Positions 49,376-56,970 of a stretch of DNA of 64,000 nt are shown piece by piece. The notes under the pieces were generated by a model. The model saw only the letters and a program-made list of their open reading frames with translations. It ran no database searches and was not told where the DNA came from. Source of the stretch: Planctomycetota bacterium (GTDB taxonomy: Bacteria > Planctomycetota > Phycisphaerae > Phycisphaerales > UBA5793). The DNA lies in NCBI GenBank assembly GCA_013112555.1, contig JABFGK010000001.1, positions 434,001-498,000 on the forward strand, read 5' to 3'. The position numbers and the translations under genes were made by a program. Positions within the stretch are counted from its first letter, which is position 1, and each line of letters opens with the position of its first letter.

Positions 49376-51079
49376 TTATGACTTACATGCACGCAGAACT
49401 TCAGAGATGCAGGTGGTGCCCTCTCCCACCTTGATGATGCCATCCTCAATGAGTCGAATCAGCGTCCCACGCTTGGCTGCATCCTGGGCGACGCGCGATG
49501 CATTCTCACGGGCCATGATCATGTCACGGGTGTGATCATCAATGCTGAACAACTCAAAGAGTCCGATTCGACCGCGGAAGCCCGTCTGTCGGCACTCACG
49601 ACACCCCTCGGCGACATACGAAGCACCGATCCGGCCGGCAACATCTCTGGGCAGCCCGGCCGGCGGTTCCGGCAGTTCAGTGCAGCATTCCGGGCAGAGG
49701 CGGCGAACCAGCCGCTGTGCCAGTACCCCCTCGATCGAGGAGGCGACCAGGTAGGATTCAACACCCATGTCAAGCAGTCGAGTTGTTGCGGAGGGTGCAT
49801 CGTTCGTATGTAGGGTTGAGAAAACGAGGTGGCCGGTCAGTGATGCCTGGATGGCCGTCTCGGCTGTTTCGAGGTCGCGGATTTCGCCGACCATCACGAC
49901 GTCGGGGTCGTGTCGCAGGATCGAGCGAAGGCCGGCAGCGAATGTCAGCCCGATCTTGTGATTCACCGGAATCTGATTGACGCCATGTAAGTTGTATTCA
50001 ACCGGATCCTCGACGGTGACGGCCTTGATTTCCTCACTCACAATCTGATTGAGTGAGGCATACAGCGTGGTCGACTTGCCGGAACCGGTCGGGCCGGTGA
50101 CCAGCAAAATGCCATGCGGCTGCTCGATCAGCGCTTCCCATCCGACGAGTACGCCGCTGGACATGCCGAGGTCGGGCAGGCCGAAAAGAACGGCTGACTT
50201 GTCGAGGATACGCATGACCACGCCTTCGCCGAAGATCATCGGGATGATCGACACACGCAGGTCGTACTCATTGCCCTTGTGCCGCAGCGTGATCCGCCCG
50301 TCCTGCGGCTTGCGCTTCTCGGCAATGTTCATGCTGGCCATGATCTTGATTCGGCTGACGATCGCATTGCGGAACCGATTGATCGAGGCCGGCACACCGG
50401 GCTTGTATAAGACGCCGTCCACTCGGTAGCGCACCTCAAGTGAGCGTTCATAGGGTTCAATGTGGATGTCCGTGGCCCGCTCGGCGATAGCCTCGATCAA
50501 GAGATCGTTGACCAGTTTGATCACCGATGCCTGCTGCGCCGCTTCCAACTCATCTTCAGCGATCTGATCTTCAGTGTGCTTCGAGGTTGAGGATGATGCG
50601 TTGCGTTGTTGCTGTGCATCGAGATCGAAGTCAGTGGAAAGGGCGTCGAGCGTGTCACCGGCCACGCCGTAGTGCGCGCGGATGAAGGAGTGCAGATCGT
50701 GTTCGTCAGCGAGTACGAGTTCGATGGCACACCCGGTGAGGAGGCGGAGTTCGTCAAAGGCGGATAGTTCAAAGGGATCACTGGTGGCAATCCGGAGCGT
50801 TCCGTCATCGCGTGCGATGGGGACGCAGTTCTGTTTGTAGACCATCTGGGCCGGCAGCGACTTCAGCACCTCGGAATCGGGCTTGACCTCTGTCAGGTCG
50901 ACGATCGGCATGGCAAACTGCTCGCCGATGGCATGGAGGACCTGCCGTTGGGAGCAATGCCCGAGTCGCACCAGCACGCGGTCCAGCCGCTCGCCCGATT
51001 CGGTCTGCGCAGAAAGGGCCTCCTGCAGTTGCTCACGGGAAATAATCCCGCGTTCGACAAGGATTGAGCCAATACCCAT
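49376..51079 (-). CDS. Type II secretion/type IV pilus assembly ATPase (GspE/PilB)
   Basis: A 567-residue GspE/PilB-family ATPase. The N-terminal domain (GSILVERGIISREQLQEALS to about 150) is followed by RATDIHIEPYERSLEVRYRV (the conserved DIHIEP), Walker A GPTGSGKSTTLYASL, the Asp box TVEDPVEYNLHGVNQI, Walker B VVMVGEIRDLETAETAIQAS, and the His box GHLVFSTLHTNDA. A zinc-binding region CPECC...CRECR is near residue 475-510. It powers pseudopilus or pilus assembly at the inner membrane. No other Gsp/Pil component is in the window except two pseudopilin-type proteins about 27 and 38 kb away, so a main cluster must lie elsewhere. Confidence 0.93.
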   Translation of the reverse strand: MGIGSILVERGIISREQLQEALSAQTESGERLDRVLVRLGHCSQRQVLHAIGEQFAMPIVDLTEVKPDSEVLKSLPAQMVYKQNCVPIARDDGTLRIATSDPFELSAFDELRLLTGCAIELVLADEHDLHSFIRAHYGVAGDTLDALSTDFDLDAQQQRNASSSTSKHTEDQIAEDELEAAQQASVIKLVNDLLIEAIAERATDIHIEPYERSLEVRYRVDGVLYKPGVPASINRFRNAIVSRIKIMASMNIAEKRKPQDGRITLRHKGNEYDLRVSIIPMIFGEGVVMRILDKSAVLFGLPDLGMSSGVLVGWEALIEQPHGILLVTGPTGSGKSTTLYASLNQIVSEEIKAVTVEDPVEYNLHGVNQIPVNHKIGLTFAAGLRSILRHDPDVVMVGEIRDLETAETAIQASLTGHLVFSTLHTNDAPSATTRLLDMGVESYLVASSIEGVLAQRLVRRLCPECCTELPEPPAGLPRDVAGRIGASYVAEGCRECRQTGFRGRIGLFELFSIDDHTRDMIMARENASRVAQDAAKRGTLIRLIEDGIIKVGEGTTCISEVLRACKS

Positions 51080-51281
51080 AAGGATTCACCGTTGCATGAT
51101 ATGGCCTCGGTGGTTTCAGGGGGCAGCATTTCGCTCAGGAAGCGACGGTTTGCCGGTTTCGGAACGCCTGATAACCCACTGAAATGCAGTCGTCATGATT
51201 CCCAAAAAGGTGTCTGAATGGCTCTTCTTCTGAGATCACGGTCCTGACAGGACTCCATCAGCATAAGCGAGGTACGGCACG

Positions 51282-51965
51282 ATGCCTGCATCCGGAACAA
51301 TCCGATCACCACGGGCTGGACGCCCATCCGGGATCCCGCACACGGCAGTGGCTATTGACGCGGCGATCCGACGAGTTCGGCAGTCAAGCAGTGCTGTGGC
51401 ACCCGAGGCTGCGTCCCATCGTGAGTCCTACTCGGCCGATTCGTCATCGGCCCGGTCGCGGAATCACGGCAGGGTTGCCCTGGCAGTGCTGCAGCGGTTG
51501 ATCCCGCAGCGGATCAAGTCCGCCGGGGCCTGGCTGGTCCACAACATGGGTGAGTTTGTCGGGGGGGCCGGGTCCTATGAACGTGGCTTCGTGGCAGCAG
51601 CCGTGGTGCTGGTCATCATGCTCGGGGCTGCCCGGCTGATCCTCGGTTCGACGCCGGTGGTCGGGGCATTGGTCCCCATGCTGGCACTGACCGGCGTTCT
51701 GGCATACCGCCTTCGCCGCATGTCATTTCAATCTGCGCGCCTGCCGTCAGACGAACAGCCGGCACCCAAGCGATGGGGCAAGTGGATCAACACCCGGTGG
51801 AAGGCAGCGATGCTGGGGATCGTGTGTGCCCCGCTGTTGACGCATGTACTCAAGCCGATGTCGCCGGCCAAGTCGCACCGTGCATTCATCTGGACCTGCT
51901 GGCTGGCCTTCCTGGTCGGTTCGTTCGGGATGGCCCTGTCGGCTACTGGGGCAACGGTCAACTGA
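51282..51965 (+). CDS. Membrane protein of unknown function
   Basis: A 227-residue protein with a basic, Ser/Ala-rich N-terminal region of about 95 residues and three hydrophobic stretches: FVAAAVVLVIMLGAARLIL (about 104-122), VVGALVPMLALTGVLAYRL (about 125-143) and a C-terminal one, FIWTCWLAFLVGSFGMALSA (about 203-222). GAGG lies about 10 bases before the ATG. It is convergent with the cysteine desulfurase gene with only 5 bp between stops. I do not recognise the family. Confidence 0.6.
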   Translation: MPASGTIRSPRAGRPSGIPHTAVAIDAAIRRVRQSSSAVAPEAASHRESYSADSSSARSRNHGRVALAVLQRLIPQRIKSAGAWLVHNMGEFVGGAGSYERGFVAAAVVLVIMLGAARLILGSTPVVGALVPMLALTGVLAYRLRRMSFQSARLPSDEQPAPKRWGKWINTRWKAAMLGIVCAPLLTHVLKPMSPAKSHRAFIWTCWLAFLVGSFGMALSATGATVN

Positions 51966-51970
51966 CGTGA

Positions 51971-53221
51971 TCACACTGCCATGCTGTCGGCCATTTCGCG
52001 CACGGCCCTGGCTGCAATCTCAATCTCCTGCTCAGTCGTAAACGGCCCCGGGCTGATGCGAATCGTGCCGGCTGGGAACGTCCCGGTCGACTCATGGGCA
52101 CCCGGTGCGCAGTGCAGTCCCGGTCGGACGGCCACGCCATACGTTGCGTCGAGCCAGGCTGATGCCTCGCCGGGATCAACGCCGGCGACCGTGATACTCA
52201 GCAGCCCGACTCGTGGGATGTTTGAGTCGTTGTGACTGCTGCAGCCGTGAAGGGTGATGCGTGAATCACTGCTGAGCAGGTCTGCCAGTTGACGAACCAG
52301 TCGTTGCTCATGGTCCCAGATTTGTTCGACGCCGTGTTCCACGACATACCGCACACCGGCTGCCAGCCCGGCAATCCCGACCGTGTTCGGCGTGCCTGCC
52401 TCGAAATAGACCGGCAACTCAACCGGCTGGGTGGGGGTGGCTGAATCGGTGCCGGTGCCGCCTGACTTGAAGTTGACCATGCGTATCGGGCGGCCATCGT
52501 CGGTGCGGTCTGGGTCATAGGCACGTGGCGAGACATACAGCAGTCCGGTGCCGGTCGGCCCGAGCAGCCCCTTGTGGCCGGGGGCGGCCAGCAGGTCGAC
52601 GCCGCATTCCTGCACATCAATCGGGACGGCCCCGACGGTCTGACTCGAATCGGTCAATACCAGCGCGCTCTCGCCGGCCGGGGTTTGTCGCACGGCCTTA
52701 ACGATCTCCGGTAGCGGCTGCACGGCCCCCAGAACATTGGAGGCATGAGTAAACGCGACGAGCACCGTGTTGGGCTTGACGGCCGACGCAATCGCATCAG
52801 GACACAGCAGCCCGTTTGCATCGGCCTCGACTCGTGTCAGTTCAATGATGCCGCGTTGTTCAAGGCTGTTCAGGGGCCGACGGATTGAGTTGTGTTCGAG
52901 ATAGGTACTGACCACGTGCGGGCGGGTGTCTGAATCCCGAGATGCAGCATCAACGACCCCGAAGATGGCCGTGTTCAATGCATCGGACGCGTTCAGCCCG
53001 AAGACGATGCGTTCCGGCGCTTCGGCATTGAGGAGGTTGGCAATCAGTGCCCGGGCATCGCCGATCATCTTCTCGGAGGCCAGTGCCATGGCATGGGCGC
53101 CTCGGCCTGGGTTGGCAGCCTCGGTATTGAGGTAGTCAGCCATCGTCGAGGCCACATTCGGGGCTTTGGGCCAGCTGGTGCTTGCATTGTCGAGGTAGAT
53201 AACACGCTTGCTTGCTGCCAT
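51971..53221 (-). CDS. Cysteine desulfurase family aminotransferase (class V)
   Basis: A 416-residue PLP enzyme of aminotransferase class V. Start: YLDNASTSWPKAPNVASTMA; PLP-binding features VLVAFTHASNVLGAVQPLPE, LVLTDSSQTVGAVPIDVQEC, and the Schiff-base Lys in APGHKGLLGPTGTGLLYV. The active-site Cys is in RPGLHCAPGAH, as in the group II (SufS/CsdA-like) and EF2568 family enzymes, which take S or Se from cysteine or selenocysteine. A radical SAM protein of the ArsS type follows in the neighbourhood on the other strand, but coupling is not clear. A 72-residue gene lies 13 bp upstream. Confidence 0.9.
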   Translation of the reverse strand: MAASKRVIYLDNASTSWPKAPNVASTMADYLNTEAANPGRGAHAMALASEKMIGDARALIANLLNAEAPERIVFGLNASDALNTAIFGVVDAASRDSDTRPHVVSTYLEHNSIRRPLNSLEQRGIIELTRVEADANGLLCPDAIASAVKPNTVLVAFTHASNVLGAVQPLPEIVKAVRQTPAGESALVLTDSSQTVGAVPIDVQECGVDLLAAPGHKGLLGPTGTGLLYVSPRAYDPDRTDDGRPIRMVNFKSGGTGTDSATPTQPVELPVYFEAGTPNTVGIAGLAAGVRYVVEHGVEQIWDHEQRLVRQLADLLSSDSRITLHGCSSHNDSNIPRVGLLSITVAGVDPGEASAWLDATYGVAVRPGLHCAPGAHESTGTFPAGTIRISPGPFTTEQEIEIAARAVREMADSMAV

Positions 53222-53234
53222 GAGCGGGTCACTC

Positions 53235-53453
53235 CTACATGTGGTTTCGGCGCATGCGACGGATCCACGCTCCCAGCCGGAAGAGATCCTGTCGCTTGTG
53301 TTGCGTGGAGATATCTTCCTCCCAGCGACCGTAGGCTGTCTCGGAACGCCAGCGCAGATATGCGTTGCGCCTCCCCCGACGGCGACCGGGCCCAGCCAGC
53401 AGGCGGAGTCGCAGCAGTTCCCACAGCATCCCCATGATCAGGCCCCATCTCAC
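53235..53453 (-). CDS. Small basic protein, 72 residues
   Basis: The frame encodes an Arg/Trp-rich peptide (LWELLRLRLLAGPGRRRGRR, YLRWRSETAYGRWEEDISTQ, LFRLGAWIRRMRRNHM). It ends 13 bp before the cysteine desulfurase start on the same strand, so the two are probably co-transcribed. The start is uncertain (GTG at 53453 or ATG at 53435). The WRxETAYG piece looks protein-like. No known family recognised. Confidence 0.5.
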   Translation of the reverse strand: MRWGLIMGMLWELLRLRLLAGPGRRRGRRNAYLRWRSETAYGRWEEDISTQHKRQDLFRLGAWIRRMRRNHM

Positions 53454-53656
53454 GCTCGAAGATTGTTGCTTGCGGGCTGTCGCGTCGGCCCGGCTGGTAC
53501 TAGCCTATACGGATCATGCACCGGGTACGAGGCAAGGCCGCCCGGAATCAGGCTGGGACACGAGGACCAGCCATATTATCGTGAACGATTCACCGGAATC
53601 GTTCGTAGCAGGGGGCGGGAAAATGAGCCATTCCTGACAAGCGAGTCTCGAACAAC

Positions 53657-54658
53657 ATGCCCTTGACGCTTCCCATACTGGATCACCCACACTTCGCTGC
53701 CAGATTCAACTCGACCCTCACGCGCGAGTCATTGACGACGCTGCAGATCAATATCGGGCGTCGCTGCAATCTGGCGTGCAATCACTGCCATGTCGAATCG
53801 TCACCGTCGCGGACCGGCGAGCAGGAGAACATGTCCCGGGAGACGGCCGAGCGACTCGTGGCCTGGGCAGTCGACCAGGGAGTGTTCAAGACGGTTGATT
53901 TCACGGGCGGTTCGCCGGAGATGAACGACAACTTTCGCTGGATGGTCGAGGCCTTTGCCGGTGCCGGGCTACACATCATCACCCGTTGCAATCCGACGCT
54001 GATTGACTACGCCGGTTGGAAAGGCGAGCAGGAGGACTACTCGTGGATTCCCGGCTTCTTCGCACAGCACCGCGTTGAAGTGATCGCTTCCATGCCGTGT
54101 TATCTTGATGTGAATGTTGATGCCCAACGTGGCAACGGCGCGTACGACGCTTCTATTTCCGGCCTGCAGCAACTGAATGCCGTCGGCTACGGGTCAGCTG
54201 AGAATCTGGTTCTCAATCTCATTTACAATCCGGTCGGCCCGATACTGCCGCCGGCCCAGTGTGCATTGGAAGATGATTACAAGCGCGAACTCAAGGAGCG
54301 GTTCGGTATTGTGTTCAACACCCTGTTGACGATGACGAACATGCCGATCAAGCGCTGGCGTCATGAACTGGAGCGCGACGGCAAACTCGAATCATATATG
54401 AATCTGCTGATTGAGGCATTCAATACAGACACATTGGCGGCGTTGATGTGTCGGCATCATATTAACGTCGGCCCGGACGGTCGGATGTACGATTGTGATT
54501 TCAATCAGGCACTGGACCTGGAACTTGAGGGCCGGCAGGGTGCCCGAGTGTGGGACATGACGGCCGATGATCTGATCGGGCATGTGATCGCGACCGCTGA
54601 CCATTGTTATGGCTGCACGGCGGGTGCAGGTTCGAGTTGCGGTGGGAGTCTTTTGTGA
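53657..54658 (+). CDS. arsS: Radical SAM protein of the ArsS/rSAM_SeCys family
   Basis: A 333-residue radical SAM enzyme. The 4Fe-4S motif is C37-x3-C41-x2-C44 in RRCNLACNHCHVESSP, followed by VDFTGGSPEMNDNFRWMVEA, and IASMPCYLDVNVDAQRGNGA, LNLIYNPVGPILPP and LTMTNMPIKRW. The C-terminal Cys-rich end is CYGCTAGAGSSCGGSLL. This architecture is that of ArsS-type proteins (arsenosugar synthesis) and the rSAM/Cys-rich (TIGR04167) family, some of which have selenocysteine at the SSC position. Here it is Cys. No other arsenic gene is present. The 3' end is included in a 114-bp repeat copied at 55826. Confidence 0.9.
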   Translation: MPLTLPILDHPHFAARFNSTLTRESLTTLQINIGRRCNLACNHCHVESSPSRTGEQENMSRETAERLVAWAVDQGVFKTVDFTGGSPEMNDNFRWMVEAFAGAGLHIITRCNPTLIDYAGWKGEQEDYSWIPGFFAQHRVEVIASMPCYLDVNVDAQRGNGAYDASISGLQQLNAVGYGSAENLVLNLIYNPVGPILPPAQCALEDDYKRELKERFGIVFNTLLTMTNMPIKRWRHELERDGKLESYMNLLIEAFNTDTLAALMCRHHINVGPDGRMYDCDFNQALDLELEGRQGARVWDMTADDLIGHVIATADHCYGCTAGAGSSCGGSLL

Positions 54659-54742
54659 TTCAGTGATGCGGCAGGCCCGCTTGGCTCACTGGCCCCGGGT
54701 GTGTTCACCCGCGGCGTATAAAGCCGCCACCGGTGGTGGCGG
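54629..54742. repeat. Direct repeat copy 1 (3' end of arsS plus downstream)
   Basis: This 114-bp segment covers the last 10 codons and stop of arsS and 84 bp beyond, including a hairpin CCGCCACC-GGTGGTGGCGG at its end. It matches 55826-55935 at nearly all positions; the differences are one substitution near the stop, a 4-base length change around 54685 and a few single changes. Confidence 0.9.
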
Positions 54743-54797
54743 GGGGGACGGAAGAGGCGCGCTCATGCCGGCCGTTGGCTGGAATCCAGTGTAGACA

Positions 54798-55757
54798 TTA
54801 TTCCGGCGCAGGCGGCGCCGCGTCCCGAATAGCAGCCCGTTCATCACCCATTTGTGCAGCCATTACCCTCTCGTGTCGCACTGCAATCTCCAGATCCTGT
54901 GAGACTCGTGACATCAGGAAGAGGGCAAGCACGAACGCCAAAGCGAGATACGCGGCCATGTTCCTCAATATAAGCGCATTCACCCGCCCCGGCCAGATCA
55001 GTGCCAGCAACAGCACCATCGCGAATCCAGTGGCGCCGACAGCCAGTACGATCATGGCAGGTTTCCAATACAGCCTCTGAATGCTTCTCTGCACACGCTT
55101 CGTCTTGCTCGCTGTCGGCCCATGGCTCCGGCCCACAAGGTGCGCAAACAGTGATCGGCACATCCATATGTGGATTGCGACACAAGCAATGCACACATAC
55201 GCACCGGAGAGATAAAGCAGCGCCTGGATCGCGAGTTGATTAAGGATCGCCAGGATACACAAGCCGACGCCAGCAGCGCCGACAACGGGAACACAGATGC
55301 TGCTGAATCTCACCCATATGCGCTTGCCCTGAGTACAGGATGATGTTCCCGGTTCAGGAGCCGTGAAAAGATAGACCCCAGTCACATACGTCACCGGGCT
55401 GAGAGCAAGTGACACCAGGCAGATCACATTCAGAACATTCGCTGAGATCGAAGTCTTCAACGAAATGACACCGAACACACCGCACGCGAGAACACCGAGC
55501 AGTGGGGCGTAGAAACCGAGGCTCATCAGCATCAATCCGCGCTGAACACGCCGCAGCCACCTGAGATCGGAAAACCGCAACAGTCCCTGATTCCACGATC
55601 TGGCAATCGGTCCGCCACATTCCGGACAGTTGGAGTCGATCGTCAATCCTTGAAGGTCGTACCCGCAGTTGATGCACGGGAAGATCTGAACGAAGCGCAT
55701 CTGTGCCTCGTTCGAACTCGATCCGTCAGCCTGCGGCCCACTCATATTTGCCATCAT
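54798..55757 (-). CDS. Zinc-ribbon multi-pass membrane protein (Phycisphaerae type)
   Basis: The product has about 319 residues. Near the N-terminus is a zinc ribbon CINCGYDLQGLTIDSNCPECG, followed by a run of hydrophobic helices (about 75-95, 102-125, 152-175, 180-205, 235-260 and 265-285) and a charged C-terminal tail. The ribbon type is common in Phycisphaerae membrane proteins of unknown function. The start is uncertain: ATG at 55757 chosen, with a TTG five codons upstream (55772). It is framed by direct repeats at 54629-54742 and 55826-55935 and oriented opposite to arsS. Confidence 0.75.
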   Translation of the reverse strand: MMANMSGPQADGSSSNEAQMRFVQIFPCINCGYDLQGLTIDSNCPECGGPIARSWNQGLLRFSDLRWLRRVQRGLMLMSLGFYAPLLGVLACGVFGVISLKTSISANVLNVICLVSLALSPVTYVTGVYLFTAPEPGTSSCTQGKRIWVRFSSICVPVVGAAGVGLCILAILNQLAIQALLYLSGAYVCIACVAIHIWMCRSLFAHLVGRSHGPTASKTKRVQRSIQRLYWKPAMIVLAVGATGFAMVLLLALIWPGRVNALILRNMAAYLALAFVLALFLMSRVSQDLEIAVRHERVMAAQMGDERAAIRDAAPPAPE

Positions 55758-55825
55758 CAGTAGTGTAGGCAAATGAAGGCTATGGATTGAAATCGCTTAC
55801 AATTAGCAGGAGCATGATCGGTTCG

Positions 55826-55935
55826 GGTTCGAGTTGCGGTGGGAGTATTTTGTGATTCAGTGATGCGGCAGGCCCGCTTGGTCTGCCCCGGGTGTGTTCA
55901 CCCGCGGCGAATAAAGCCGCCACCGGTGGTGGCGG
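55826..55935. repeat. Direct repeat copy 2, a detached copy of the arsS 3' end
   Basis: This 110-bp segment repeats 54629-54742. It still contains the coding form of the last ten residues and stop of arsS (GSSCGGSIL and stop), but no upstream part of the gene. It lies 69 bp upstream of the zinc-ribbon gene on the far side. Confidence 0.9.
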
Positions 55936-55948
55936 TAGAGAGAAGACA

Positions 55949-56070
55949 AGATGGATCCCGGCCTGCGCGGGATGACGGAGGAGGGGGCACGGCACGATGC
56001 AAAGCATGATGCTTGCGCATCATTCCCCCGGCGGAGCCGGGGGCTAACGGGAGAGGATGGACTTTCGCGT
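55949..56070. repeat. Cluster of short palindromic repeats
   Basis: ATCCCG/CGGGAT within GATGGATCCCGGCCTGCGCG (55952-55971), AAGCAT-G-ATGCTT (56002-56014), CCCCCGGC-GGA-GCCGGGGG (56025-56043, relative of 5243-5259 and again followed by GGCTAAC), and TTTCGCG-TG-CGCGAGAA (56063-56078). The first and last match the dRS3-like family at 49176. No gene is seen in 55773-56147. Confidence 0.7.
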
Positions 56071-56147
56071 GCGCGAGAATGACGGAGGGGGAGGGGAGCG
56101 CGAGATACTTCTTACTCCACGGATACCCCCTTCACGTACTCACGGCG

Positions 56148-56909
56148 TCATCCTGATGCCGCGGCCAGCACTTCAGACACGGCTTCGGGCAGCGGGCGCG
56201 TTTCGAGGTTCAGCCCGCCGATGGCGTCGATGGTCAGTTCGTACAAACGGCCCGGGAGCATCGGCTTGTACACAGCCTCTCCCTGAGCAACGCGGACGCC
56301 GAGTTCGGCTGCCATGGCAGGGTCGTTGGCCAGCGTCCAGAAGCGGGACCAGAGCATCTGCTCAAACTCGGCTGCTGCGGGGCTGTGTGTGCGATAGGCA
56401 CCTGGGATACTCCCCGGCGTATCCAATGGGAATCCCTGGTCCGGAGCGAGCGATTCCGAGTACACCCGCCTGAGCAACGCCAGCGAGTGGCCCCGCAACG
56501 GCTCGGCTGTGGCCACACAGTCCGGCTCGAACTTCACGACCAGACCTTCAAAGTACGCAATCCGGCCGGGGATGGTGACCTGTGACCGATTGCACACCCG
56601 GCCGTTCTCATCCAGTTCGGCGATCAACAGGGCCGTGAAGAGTACCGACCCGGTGACGGGGTCTGTATGCTGGTCTGTGACAATGATTTGTGCCATCCTG
56701 CGGACGGAGGTCAGGCGCTCGACCATCATCTCGAGTGCTTCGACGCGCTGACGAGAGACATCCAATGCCTGCTGCAGTTGTTGCTGGTAGGCGGTCTGCT
56801 CATTTCGATAGTGCAGATACAGACCGGTAAAGACGGCTGCAATCGCGACGAGAGCGATTGCTGCGATTGAGCGGAGCAAGCCGGAAATACCTGAGACAAA
56901 CCTGGTCAT
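56148..56909 (-). CDS. Membrane-anchored coiled-coil protein of unknown function
   Basis: A 253-residue protein with one N-terminal membrane helix (SIAAIALVAIAAVFTGLYLH, about 14-33) and then a coiled coil (RNEQTAYQQQLQQALDVSRQ to about residue 75). The main domain includes RMAQIIVTDQHTDPVTGSVL, GRVCNRSQVTIPGRIAYFEG, LVVKFEPDCVATAEPLRGHS and PGRLYELTIDAIGGLNLETR. The start at 56909 follows AAGGTGG. It is divergent, with 61 bp between, from the 1007-residue exported protein. Family not recognised by name, extracytoplasmic location likely. Confidence 0.72.
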   Translation of the reverse strand: MTRFVSGISGLLRSIAAIALVAIAAVFTGLYLHYRNEQTAYQQQLQQALDVSRQRVEALEMMVERLTSVRRMAQIIVTDQHTDPVTGSVLFTALLIAELDENGRVCNRSQVTIPGRIAYFEGLVVKFEPDCVATAEPLRGHSLALLRRVYSESLAPDQGFPLDTPGSIPGAYRTHSPAAAEFEQMLWSRFWTLANDPAMAAELGVRVAQGEAVYKPMLPGRLYELTIDAIGGLNLETRPLPEAVSEVLAAASG

Positions 56910-56970
56910 TCCACCTTCTCTATCGGGTGAACTGAAGGATGCACGCCAACGAGGTCGATAACCCATACAG

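Noticed and set aside
49376..51079. Complete type II secretion operon
   Set aside because: Only the ATPase is present here; no GspD, F, G or similar genes adjoin it.
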